Below, in pieces: positions 1 to 7,371 of a stretch of DNA of 28,927 nt. Both the position numbers and the translations under genes were made by a program. Source of the stretch: Flavobacteriales bacterium UBA7690 (GTDB lineage: Bacteria; Bacteroidota; Bacteroidia; Flavobacteriales_F; PHOS-HE28); assembly GCA_002482775.1 (NCBI GenBank), contig DLGQ01000100.1:1-28927 (forward strand), in the 5' to 3' direction. Each line of letters begins with the position of its first letter. The first letter of the stretch is position 1. Below the pieces are notes generated by a model. It ran no database searches. It saw nothing but the letters and a program-made list of their open reading frames with translations, and was not told the origin of the DNA.

Positions 1-1
1 G

Positions 2-55
2 TTGCTGGTGGATGGCCAGCCCGTGGTGAAGAAGGCCGTGAAGGTGGATCGGTAG
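2..55 (+). CDS. 3' end of an unidentified gene (partial)
   Basis: Frame 2 from the left edge is open for 17 codons (LLVDGQPVVKKAVKVDR) and ends at TAG 53-55. The codons look typical of this genome, and a strong hairpin begins 20 nt after the stop, so this is probably the true C-terminus of a + strand gene. Too little is present to name a family; the short beta-strand-like tail could end an extracytoplasmic domain. It converges on the S46 peptidase gene. Confidence 0.5.
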   Translation: MLVDGQPVVKKAVKVDR

Positions 56-74
56 GAAAGTGTTGATCTGTAAA

Positions 75-117
75 ATGCGAAAGGGTGCGAGAAACTATTT
101 CTCGCACCCTTTCGCAT
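75..117. terminator. Strong hairpin between convergent genes, likely bidirectional terminator
   Basis: Bases 75-94 and 98-117 are perfect reverse complements: a 20-bp stem with a 3-nt loop (CTA). It lies between the stop of the left-edge + strand gene and the stop of the minus-strand S46 peptidase gene. Read on the minus strand the stem is followed by TTTTA, a short U tract, so it fits best as the intrinsic terminator of the peptidase transcript. On the + strand no U tract follows. Confidence 0.75.
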
Positions 118-132
118 ATCAATGTCCAGCGC

Positions 133-2382
133 TCAGCTCTTCTTCGCAGGCACCGGCTTCGTAGGCTTCACAGACTTCACCGGTACAATCGGAACGATCG
201 CAGGCACTTCCGCTTTCGGCTCCTCCTTCTTGCGTTCCACCACGGTCATCTCTCTCACCAGATGGCCCGCACCGGCGAAGGTGTCGATGGTCCACAGCAC
301 GTAACGGATGTCCACGCTGATGGTGCGTTGCAACTCGGGCTCGAATGCGATGTCGCCGCTCATGGCTTCCCAGTTGCCATCGAACGCGATGCCGATGAGC
401 TCACCGTTGCCGTTGAACACGCCACTACCGCTGTTGCCACCGGTGATGTCGTTGTTGCTGATGAAGCAGACCACCAGTTCGCCACTCTCATCGGCATAGG
501 CACCATATTCCTTCTTGGCGAGCAGGTCGTGCTGGCGTTTGGGCACGATGAACTCGTCGTTGGTATTGTCCTCTTTTTCCAGAATGCCCTTTGCGGTGCA
601 GATGTGCTTGTAGAACATGCCATCGCCCGGTACGTAGCTGCCCACTTGACCGTAGGTGAGGCGCATGGTGCTGTTGGCGTTGGGGTACCAGCTCTTCGCC
701 GGGTCTTTCTCGCGCATGGCGGATACCATCAGGCGGTAGCCTTTCGCCAAGTCCTCATCACCGGCACCCACAGCAGGGCCCAGGAAGTTGCGGTAGTGGT
801 TGATGCACGACTCCGATGCCTGGAAGCCGAGGTCTTTCTCCAACACTTTCAACGTTGGTTTCGCGAGGAAGGCGTCCAAACGCGCGCGGTCCGTGAGGAT
901 GCTCGTCTTGAAGATCGCTGCGGACCACGCATCGAAGTTCCCTTTGAACTTCTTCTCGATCGTCTCCATCACCGACGGTTGCAGGTCGCGTTCCACATCG
1001 GCGTGGAACATGCGGAACATCTCGGCGGTCACCTTCTGGTCGGTGGCAGGGTTGTAGTCCTTCCAGTATTCCTCCGCTGCGGCTTGTGCCCGGGCCACCG
1101 CAGCAGCCACTTTCGCGGCGTCCTTCGGGTCTGTGGCCAATTGCATCTTCAGGCCGTACATGCGGATACCGAGCATGATGGCTTCACTTCCGAAAGCCGC
1201 TTCCTGCATGTACACGTTGGCCTTCTCGAATTTCGCGCGCTCCTTGTAGCCGTTGTCAAGGTCGGTGATCAGGTTGCCGTATTTCGCTTTGCGACCAGCA
1301 TCGGCGTTCACCCAGGCCATCAGTTCATCTTCCTGCTGTTTCTTCTTCTCTTCGATGTGCAGGCGCTTCAGACCACGGCTTTGGCCGATGAAGTATTTCC
1401 AGTAGTTGCTCACACTGGCGTGCTTGCTGGCGTATTTGATGCGGACGGCAGGGTCCTTGTCCATGAACTCCTCGTAGATGTCCAGCTTGGCGCGGCGCAC
1501 TTTCACGCGGCTCGGGAATTCCTGCTCCAGTCCCAGACGAACACCGTGGCTGCTGAGGAAACGGTCCGTGCTGCCAGGGTAACCCATGATCATGGCGAAG
1601 TCGCCTTCCTTTACGCCGGCGGTGCTCACCGGGAAGTGGTGCTTGGGCTTGAAGGGGATGTTGGCAGGTGCAGGATCAGCGGGTTCGCCATCGGCGCCGG
1701 TGTACACCCGGAACATGCAGAAGTCGCCGGTGTGGCGGGGCCACATCCAGTTGTCCGTATCGCCGCCGAATTTGCCGATGGCGCTCGGAGGCACGCCCAC
1801 CAGGCGCACGTCGCGGTAGGTCTTGTAGTGGAAGAGGTAGAACTCGTTGCCCTCGAACATCACCTTGAATTCGGTGCTGAGGCCGTTCTCCTTGCTGCTT
1901 TCCGCGAGCAGGCCTTGGGCGATCTCGCCGATCTTGGCATCGCGCGCCTCTTCGGTCATATCGGCGGTCAACTGGCTGTTCACCTTCTCGGTAACGTCAT
2001 CGATGCTTTGGAGGAAGCTGACGCTGAACCCCGCTGCCAGTTCCTGCTCACGCGTCATGGCCCAGAAACCGTCCGTGAGGTAATCGTGCTCCACGCTGCT
2101 GAGGCCCTGCACCGCATCGTAGCCACAATGGTGGTTGGTGAGGAAAAGTCCTTCGGCACTCACCATCTCGCCGCTGCAGAAGCCGCCGCCCAACCGGACG
2201 ATGCCATCTTTCAGGCTGCTCTTGTTGATGTCGTAGATGTCCTCGGCGGTGAGCTTGAAGCCCAGCTTCTGCATCTCCGCTTCGTTGATCTGTTTCAGTT
2301 TGTTCAACAGCCACATGCCTTCGTGGGCTTGTGTACTGAGGAACACCAAAGCTGCCGTGAGCAGCGAAAGGGAACGCTTCAT
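133..2382 (-). CDS. S46 family serine dipeptidyl-peptidase (DPP7-like)
   Basis: This 749-aa protein matches peptidase family S46, periplasmic enzymes that release dipeptides from peptide N-termini and feed amino-acid use in Bacteroidota. The start at 2382 gives a signal peptide (MKRSLSLLTAALVFLSTQA). The ORF extends upstream to 2436, but a TAnnTTTG promoter box falls inside that extension. The catalytic His is in TNHHCGYD (about residue 85), the Asp region is in GGDTDNWMWPRHTGDF, and the nucleophile is in TGGNSGSGVF (Ser about 651). The specificity position in FDGN (about 669) is Gly, as in DPP7 enzymes that prefer hydrophobic P1 residues; DPP11 enzymes have Arg there. The length is slightly above the family's usual ~700-720 because of a Lys/Pro-rich tail of about 35 residues. 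The family call is firm; the specificity is inferred. Confidence 0.95.
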   Translation of the reverse strand: MKRSLSLLTAALVFLSTQAHEGMWLLNKLKQINEAEMQKLGFKLTAEDIYDINKSSLKDGIVRLGGGFCSGEMVSAEGLFLTNHHCGYDAVQGLSSVEHDYLTDGFWAMTREQELAAGFSVSFLQSIDDVTEKVNSQLTADMTEEARDAKIGEIAQGLLAESSKENGLSTEFKVMFEGNEFYLFHYKTYRDVRLVGVPPSAIGKFGGDTDNWMWPRHTGDFCMFRVYTGADGEPADPAPANIPFKPKHHFPVSTAGVKEGDFAMIMGYPGSTDRFLSSHGVRLGLEQEFPSRVKVRRAKLDIYEEFMDKDPAVRIKYASKHASVSNYWKYFIGQSRGLKRLHIEEKKKQQEDELMAWVNADAGRKAKYGNLITDLDNGYKERAKFEKANVYMQEAAFGSEAIMLGIRMYGLKMQLATDPKDAAKVAAAVARAQAAAEEYWKDYNPATDQKVTAEMFRMFHADVERDLQPSVMETIEKKFKGNFDAWSAAIFKTSILTDRARLDAFLAKPTLKVLEKDLGFQASESCINHYRNFLGPAVGAGDEDLAKGYRLMVSAMREKDPAKSWYPNANSTMRLTYGQVGSYVPGDGMFYKHICTAKGILEKEDNTNDEFIVPKRQHDLLAKKEYGAYADESGELVVCFISNNDITGGNSGSGVFNGNGELIGIAFDGNWEAMSGDIAFEPELQRTISVDIRYVLWTIDTFAGAGHLVREMTVVERKKEEPKAEVPAIVPIVPVKSVKPTKPVPAKKS

Positions 2383-2409
2383 ATGGTAAGGGGTCGAAAT
2401 GAGGGACCG

Positions 2410-2417
2410 CAAATGTA
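2410..2417 (-). promoter_or_regulatory. Bacteroidota -7 box for the S46 peptidase gene
   Basis: The minus strand reads TACATTTG, a perfect TAnnTTTG match, 27 nt upstream of the chosen ATG. No TTG sits at the ideal 19-nt spacing upstream. The box supports the start at 2382 over the longer reading frame. Confidence 0.55.
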
Positions 2418-2482
2418 GTTCCATGCGATCACCCATCTCGACCCCCTATGGTGTACGGCAGGGTCTGGGACGAACGGTTAGC

Positions 2483-3238
2483 TCACTCCGCTTTCGGGAC
2501 CGGCTTCCAAGCGATGGGGTACAGCATTTCCTCGGCCAGGCTGAAGAACGTGGTGAACTGCGGTGGCACCCCTACGCGACCGATGACCTTCTTGTCCTTG
2601 CCATCTGCTGCGATGCGGATAATGGAGCTGGGCAGGTCGGTCACATTGCTGTCGTATTTGTCCTGCATGGTCCAGAACTTGGCTTTTTCCGCAGTACGCA
2701 TCAGCCGTTCCAGGCTGTCGGGCCGAACGTATCCGTCGTGCAGACCTTCCTTTTCCACGTTGGCCCGGCCTTCGAACGTGGCGTATCCGCTGCGGTACAC
2801 GTTGATGCGGTAGGACTTGCATGTGCCGAAGCAAGGGGTGCGTTCCAGGGTGAAGAAGAGCGAATCCGCCTTGTTCGGCCCGCCATATCTCAGGTTGTTG
2901 CCCTGCATCCCGGTCTTACTGACGTCCTGTACAGGCTTGGTGCCGTCCATCCGTGCGCCCGGGGTCCGTACCGGAGCCTTTTCCTGGTCCACCATCGGCT
3001 TGGTGGCCGAGCTGTTGTTGCCACCCCGATCACCGACTTTCTGGTCGTTCACCGGTGTGGCGGTTTCCGTATTGGTGCGCACGCGGGCCTTTTCTCCATC
3101 GATCGCGGGTTGGCGGGCATCGGTGGTGGTGCGGTTCCCAGCAGGAGTTGGCGAGGTGGCCGCGGCCGGTTTTTGTTGGGTACAGGCCACCAGCAGCAGG
3201 CTGGAGAGGAAGGTGGTAAGAGTGGTTCGGTAGTTCAT
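2483..3238 (-). CDS. DUF6438 domain lipoprotein
   Basis: This is a predicted 251-aa lipoprotein. The start at 3238 gives a short lipoprotein signal with lipobox LVAC (Cys19). Residues 20-125 are a low-complexity, Pro/Thr/Lys-rich linker holding two related 12-residue units, PAIDGEKARVRT (44-55) and PMVDQEKAPVRT (81-92). Residues 127-236 resemble DUF6438: a strand followed by RTPCFGTC (Cys136 and Cys140), then YRINVYRSGYATFEG and a helical segment LMRTAEKAKFW. DUF6438 has no known biochemical role. The protein is probably anchored to a membrane with the DUF on a flexible tether. It shares strand with the downstream peptidase gene, 100 bp away, but both have their own -7 boxes. The reading frame extends to 3280, but that adds 14 residues ahead of the signal and is unlikely. 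Confidence 0.85.
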   Translation of the reverse strand: MNYRTTLTTFLSSLLLVACTQQKPAAATSPTPAGNRTTTDARQPAIDGEKARVRTNTETATPVNDQKVGDRGGNNSSATKPMVDQEKAPVRTPGARMDGTKPVQDVSKTGMQGNNLRYGGPNKADSLFFTLERTPCFGTCKSYRINVYRSGYATFEGRANVEKEGLHDGYVRPDSLERLMRTAEKAKFWTMQDKYDSNVTDLPSSIIRIAADGKDKKVIGRVGVPPQFTTFFSLAEEMLYPIAWKPVPKAE

Positions 3239-3277
3239 GGGAAGTGAGGTTACGAGAGCCATAGGCCGATCGTATGC

Positions 3278-3285
3278 CAAATCTA
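3278..3285 (-). promoter_or_regulatory. Bacteroidota -7 box for the DUF6438 lipoprotein gene
   Basis: The minus strand reads TAGATTTG, matching TAnnTTTG, 39 nt upstream of the ATG at 3238. No TTG is at the ideal distance. The box overlaps the first codon of the alternative start at 3280, arguing against that start. Confidence 0.5.
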
Positions 3286-3331
3286 ACCGCCGAACCGTTC
3301 GGTCCCTACACCTGGGTACCGCAGGGTCTTG

Positions 3332-5242
3332 CTAACGACGGCGGGTGGCCTGCTGCTGCTTCTGCATATCCTCCAACCGCTGCTGCCACTTGCTCTTCTT
3401 CTTCGGTGTCTTCATGTTCAGCAGCAGTTCCGCGCGGATCTTGTCCTCGTTCACGAACCAGCTCTTCATCACCGTCATCTGCAGGATGCTGATAACGTTG
3501 GCGAGCAGGTAGTAGTAACTGAGGCCAGCGGGAAGGCTGTTCATGAAGAAGAGCATCATCACCGGGAACAGGTACATCATCAGCTTCATGCTCGGCATGC
3601 CTTGTTGCTGCGGCATCTGCTTGCTGTTGATGGCCGTGTAGATCATGGTGCTGGCCGCCATCAGGATGGTGAACAGGCTGATGTGGTTGCCGAACGCGAA
3701 GGAGAGCAGGGGGATATCGCCCACCCAGGAGATGATGCTGTCGTAGGTGCTCAGATCATCGGCCCATAGGAATTTCTCCTGGCGCAGTTCGATGCTGCTG
3801 GGGAAGAATTTGAACATGGCGAAGAGCACCGGCATCTGCACCAGCATGGGCAGGCATCCGCTCGCGGGGTTCACGCCGGCTTTGCGGTAGAGATCCATGG
3901 TAGCTTGTTGCTTCTTCAGCATGTCGCCATCCTTGTACTTCTCGTTGATCACGTCCATCTCCGGCTTCAGCAAACGCATGCGCGCACTGGAAACGAAGTT
4001 CTTGTAGGTGAGGGGCATCAACAGCAGCTTGATGGCGATTGTGAGCACCAGGATGATGATGCCGTAGCTCCACTTCCAGCCGTCCAGCCAATTGAAGATG
4101 GGGATGACCAGCCACTTGTTCATCCACCCGAATATGCCCCAACCCAGATCGATGATCTTGTCGAACTGTGCGATCTCCGTACGACGGAGCGTGCCGTAGT
4201 GGTTCGGACCCAGGTACATGCGGAAGGGGAGGTCCACCTTCGCGCCGCGCTCTTTCTCAAAGAAGAGTTTCGCACTGTAGTGTTTCGTGTGCGCACTGTC
4301 CGTGAGCGGGGTGATGGCGATCTCCGATCCATTGCTGGCGAAGCCTTCCGCGCTGACCAAGCCGATGGTGAAGAAGTCCTGCTTGAAGGCCACCCAATTG
4401 GTCTTGCCTTCCAGTTTCTTGCTGTCCTCGCTGGTCTCGCTGAGGTATTCACGGTCGGCGCTGAAGTACTTGTAGTACACGCTGCTCTTGTCCTGCTCGC
4501 CCTTGCGGTATTTCTCGTTGCTGAGACCGGAGATCTCCCAGTTGAACACCGTGCTGCCAGCATCCACCTCGTCCTCCAGACCGACCAGCTCTGCACGTAC
4601 ATCCATGAAGTAGTTGGCCGTGTCCAGCTGGTAGGTGATCCGCAGGAACTTCGCCGGGTCAGTGGTGGCGGCCTTCAGGCGAACGCCCGTGGTGCCCAGC
4701 ATTTCGGCGGTGAAATGAAGGTCCTTCGTGCTGATGTCATTCTTGCCTAAGAAGAAGCGGAATTCATAGTTGCCGCTATCGGGATCAGCGAGGTAGAGCG
4801 GGGTCTTGTGGTAGGTCTGGTACTCCTTCAAGCGGATCAACGCAGGGCGTGCGCCGTAGGTGTTGATGGCCACTTGCAGGCGCTCGTTCTCGATCACCAC
4901 CTCCTCCGCTTTTCCGGTGGAGGATGCTTGGAAGATGCCGAAACGCTGGCCTTCCAAGGCGCGACGCACGCTGTCGGCGTTCAACGTGTCGCCGTTCACC
5001 ACCAAGATGCTGTCCATTCCCGCTGGAGCAAGTGTGGCAGTACCCGTGCTGGTGGACCCGGCTTCTTTGGCCTTCAGCGCTTGTTCGGCCTCCTTGGCCT
5101 GGCGCTGGATCTCCACATTGGCGAGGCTGTCCTGTACATACTGGATGCGCGCCTGCTCTTCGGCGTTGGGCATGGTGTACCAGGTGTACACGCCCAAGAT
5201 GGCTGCGATAAGGACGAAGCCGATGATCGAATTCCTATCCAT
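3332..5242 (-). CDS. yidC: Membrane protein insertase YidC
   Basis: YidC/Oxa1 (636 aa) inserts and folds inner-membrane proteins with or without the Sec translocon. Residues 7-24 are the N-terminal transmembrane helix, followed by a large periplasmic domain (about 60-360) usual in Gram-negative YidC. The conserved 60KD-IMP domain spans about 365-590, with helices near 391-411 (WSYGIIILVLTIAIKLLLMP), around GCLPMLVQMPVLFAMF, and in the LSLFTIL, MMYLFPVMMLFFM and YYLLANVISILQM segments. The groove position that is Arg366 in E. coli is Lys405 here. The C-terminus is Lys/Arg-rich (KTPKKKSK...TRRR), a typical ribosome-facing tail. The start at MDRNSIIGF is the standard one, and a -7 box lies upstream. 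Confidence 0.97.
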   Translation of the reverse strand: MDRNSIIGFVLIAAILGVYTWYTMPNAEEQARIQYVQDSLANVEIQRQAKEAEQALKAKEAGSTSTGTATLAPAGMDSILVVNGDTLNADSVRRALEGQRFGIFQASSTGKAEEVVIENERLQVAINTYGARPALIRLKEYQTYHKTPLYLADPDSGNYEFRFFLGKNDISTKDLHFTAEMLGTTGVRLKAATTDPAKFLRITYQLDTANYFMDVRAELVGLEDEVDAGSTVFNWEISGLSNEKYRKGEQDKSSVYYKYFSADREYLSETSEDSKKLEGKTNWVAFKQDFFTIGLVSAEGFASNGSEIAITPLTDSAHTKHYSAKLFFEKERGAKVDLPFRMYLGPNHYGTLRRTEIAQFDKIIDLGWGIFGWMNKWLVIPIFNWLDGWKWSYGIIILVLTIAIKLLLMPLTYKNFVSSARMRLLKPEMDVINEKYKDGDMLKKQQATMDLYRKAGVNPASGCLPMLVQMPVLFAMFKFFPSSIELRQEKFLWADDLSTYDSIISWVGDIPLLSFAFGNHISLFTILMAASTMIYTAINSKQMPQQQGMPSMKLMMYLFPVMMLFFMNSLPAGLSYYYLLANVISILQMTVMKSWFVNEDKIRAELLLNMKTPKKKSKWQQRLEDMQKQQQATRRR

Positions 5243-5284
5243 TCGGTAACCGCCGTTGGTTCAAGGTGTTCGGCGGAAGGGCGG

Positions 5285-5292
5285 CAAAGATA
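5285..5292 (-). promoter_or_regulatory. Bacteroidota -7 box for yidC
   Basis: The minus strand reads TATCTTTG, matching TAnnTTTG, 42 nt upstream of the yidC ATG. No TTG is at 19-nt spacing. The placement suggests yidC is transcribed separately from pyrG. Confidence 0.5.
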
Positions 5293-5308
5293 GACGGCGG
5301 AAAATACC

Positions 5309-5514
5309 CATGTGCCCATTTGCTCATGTGCGCTTGTGCGTATGCCCGGAGCGCTCCACCTTTTTGGAAACACCACGACCAGGAGCTCCTCGCTTCGACC
5401 CCAACACGATATATTCATAGGAACTTGTCCTGCGCATTCGATCAAGAAGGCGTTCTGTCGTTTGTTCGCCCCACCAAGGAGGCATTCATGGGCACATGAG
5501 CGCATGGGCACATG
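5309..5514. repeat. Imperfect 25-nt inverted repeat flanking 156 bp (yidC-pyrG intergenic)
   Basis: Bases 5309-5333 and the reverse complement of 5490-5514 match at 22 of 25 positions. Both arms are built from CATGTGCCC / CTCATGTGC-like units, and extra CATG-containing units continue to 5522. The 156-bp interior contains no supported gene. The arrangement could be a miniature mobile or dispersed intergenic repeat, or a long stem between the yidC promoter and the pyrG 3' end. The 5243-5524 gap otherwise holds only the yidC promoter. Confidence 0.6.
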
Positions 5515-5524
5515 CCCACATGTT

Positions 5525-7174
5525 TCAAGCTTGCTGGGCAGCCTCGGCCTCCTGGTGTACCGCCGTGCCACCTTGTTTGATGGCGGCTTGCACGAAATGC
5601 ACGAAGAGCGGATGCGGTTTGGCCACCGTGCTGCGGTATTCCGGATGGAATTGCACCCCCACGAACCACGGATGGTCTTTCACCTCCACGATCTCCACCA
5701 ATTTGGTCTGTGGGTTCACGCCGGTAGGCTGCATGCCCGCTTTCTTGTAGGCGTCCAGGTATTCGTTGTTGAACTCGTACCGGTGCCGATGGCGCTCAGT
5801 GATATCCTTCTTGCCATACACCTTGTGGGCGGTGGTGCCTTCGGTGATCTTGCACGCGTAAGCCCCTAAGCGCATGGTGCCGCCCTTGTTCTCAATGGCT
5901 TTCTGCTCCTCCATCATGGCGATGACGGGGTGCTTGGTGTCGGCGTTCATCTCGGTGCTGTTGGCATCTTCGAACCCCAACACGTTGCGGCCGAATTCGA
6001 TCACGGCGCACTGCATGCCCAAACAGATTCCCAGGAACGGGATCTTGTTCTCGCGGGCGTATTTGATCGCTTCGATCTTGCCTTCGATGCCGCGGTGTCC
6101 GAAGCCGGGCGCTACCAGGATCCCGCTCAACCCGCCGAGGTGCTTGGCCACGTTCTTAGCCGTGAGCTTCTCGCTGTGTACCCACTTGATGTGGACCTTG
6201 CTCTCGTTCTCCGCCCCAGCATGTTCCAGGGCTTCCTTGATGCTCTTGTAAGCATCTTTCAACTCAACGTATTTGCCCACCAGACCGATGTGGACTTCGC
6301 TCTTCGGGTGTTTGTACCGCCGCAAGAAATCCTGCCAAGCGGTAAGGTCCGCTTCGGGGTAAGTGGCTACACCGAGCTTCTGCAGCACCACCTGGTCCAA
6401 GCCTTCGGCCTGCATCATCAGGGGAACATCATAGATCGTGGAGGCGTCGCGGCTTTCGATCACCGCGTTGGCATCCACGTTGCAGAACAGGGCGATCTTC
6501 TCCTTCATGCCCTTCTGCATGGGGTGTTCCGTGCGGCAGACGAGCACATCGGGCTGCACTCCAAGGCTGAGCAACTCCTTCACACTATGCTGCGTGGGCT
6601 TGGTCTTCAGTTCGCCCGTGGTGCCCAAGTAGGGGAGCAACGTCAGGTGTATGGTGATGCAGTCCTTGCCTTTCTGCCATTTCAACTGGCGCATGGCCTC
6701 CACGTACGGCAGGCTCTCGATGTCGCCTACCGTGCCACCCACTTCCGTGATGACGAAATCGTAGATGCCTTTGCGGCCCAAGGCCTGAACCTGCGCCTTG
6801 ATCTCGTCCGTGATATGCGGGATCACTTGCACGGTCTTGCCCAAGTATTCGCCGCGACGCTCCTTGTTGATCACGCTCTGGTAGATGCGCCCGGTGGTGA
6901 CGTTGTTGGCCTTGCTCGTGGGCACGTCCAGGAAACGCTCGTAGTGGCCCAGGTCCAGGTCGGTCTCGGCACCGTCCTCCGTTACGAAGCACTCGCCATG
7001 CTCGTATGGGTTCAGCGTGCCGGGGTCCACGTTGATGTACGGGTCCAGCTTCTGGATGGTGACGGTGAAGCCACGGGCCTGCAGCAGTTTCGCCAAGCTG
7101 GCGCTGATGATGCCCTTGCCAAGCGAGGAGGTTACCCCGCCGGTCACGAAAATGTACTTGGTGGATCCCGTCAT
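5525..7174 (-). CDS. pyrG: CTP synthase (glutamine-hydrolysing)
   Basis: PyrG makes CTP from UTP, ATP and glutamine in the cytoplasm. The 549-aa length is standard. The N-terminal synthetase domain (about 1-270) starts KYIFVTGGVTSSLGKGI (P-loop) and contains QKLDPYINVDPGTLNPYEHGE and TEVGGTVGDIES, the nucleotide and Mg-binding regions. The C-terminal class I glutamine amidotransferase domain (about 295-540) has the oxyanion region PGFGHRG, nucleophile Cys384 in GICLGMQ, and the His/Glu pair in QFHPEYRS. A short Ala/Glu/Gln-rich tail follows. The start MTGSTKYIF lies 14 nt downstream of a leader hairpin, and a 14-bp palindrome lies further upstream. The gene stands alone, with repeat-bearing DNA after its stop. 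Confidence 0.98.
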   Translation of the reverse strand: MTGSTKYIFVTGGVTSSLGKGIISASLAKLLQARGFTVTIQKLDPYINVDPGTLNPYEHGECFVTEDGAETDLDLGHYERFLDVPTSKANNVTTGRIYQSVINKERRGEYLGKTVQVIPHITDEIKAQVQALGRKGIYDFVITEVGGTVGDIESLPYVEAMRQLKWQKGKDCITIHLTLLPYLGTTGELKTKPTQHSVKELLSLGVQPDVLVCRTEHPMQKGMKEKIALFCNVDANAVIESRDASTIYDVPLMMQAEGLDQVVLQKLGVATYPEADLTAWQDFLRRYKHPKSEVHIGLVGKYVELKDAYKSIKEALEHAGAENESKVHIKWVHSEKLTAKNVAKHLGGLSGILVAPGFGHRGIEGKIEAIKYARENKIPFLGICLGMQCAVIEFGRNVLGFEDANSTEMNADTKHPVIAMMEEQKAIENKGGTMRLGAYACKITEGTTAHKVYGKKDITERHRHRYEFNNEYLDAYKKAGMQPTGVNPQTKLVEIVEVKDHPWFVGVQFHPEYRSTVAKPHPLFVHFVQAAIKQGGTAVHQEAEAAQQA

Positions 7175-7187
7175 CGCGAGTGAGAGT

Positions 7188-7204
7188 GGCTCCTAATGGG
7201 AGCC
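7188..7204 (-). promoter_or_regulatory. Hairpin in the pyrG leader
   Basis: GGCTCC (7188-7193) pairs with GGAGCC (7199-7204) across a 5-nt loop, and one G-U and one G-C pair can extend the stem outward. In the mRNA it ends 13 nt before the pyrG AUG and encloses a GGAG-like sequence. It might modulate ribosome access; this is inference from position only. Confidence 0.35.
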
Positions 7205-7240
7205 GCGATCACGGGGTGTAAAGGTAAGGTGATCGGCCCG

Positions 7241-7254
7241 GCCTAGCGCTAGGC
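7241..7254. promoter_or_regulatory. 14-bp perfect palindrome upstream of pyrG (candidate operator)
   Basis: GCCTAGCGCTAGGC is a perfect palindrome 67-80 nt upstream of the pyrG ATG. A near-consensus minus-strand -7 box, TACCTTTA (7226-7219), lies just downstream, so the palindrome would cover about the -20 to -35 region. That is where a dimeric repressor or activator could bind. No regulator is identified. The rest of the 197-bp gap has a weak 7-bp stem at 7305-7311/7329-7335, a possible terminator after the TonB receptor gene. Confidence 0.35.
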
Positions 7255-7371
7255 GTGTGGAAAAACGCTGAGAACTCCGGCAACATGGTCTTTGACCGTG
7301 CCAACGGAAAGCAGGAGAACGGTCCGCTCTTTCCGCCACCGAACCGGCAGCGGCGAACCGACATCTGACCC

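Noticed and set aside
85..2418. A 777-codon open frame on the + strand covering nearly all of the S46 peptidase gene
   Set aside because: It is antisense to a clear, family-matching gene; high GC and codon bias leave long stop-free frames on the opposite strand. It has no recognisable domain and starts inside the terminator hairpin.
5930..7183. A 417-codon + strand frame opposite pyrG
   Set aside because: Antisense to a textbook CTP synthase, with His/Ala/Val-rich composition typical of antisense frames.
7305..7335. 7-bp stem after the TonB receptor gene as its terminator
   Set aside because: The 17-nt loop and lack of a U tract make it too weak to list as a separate terminator.
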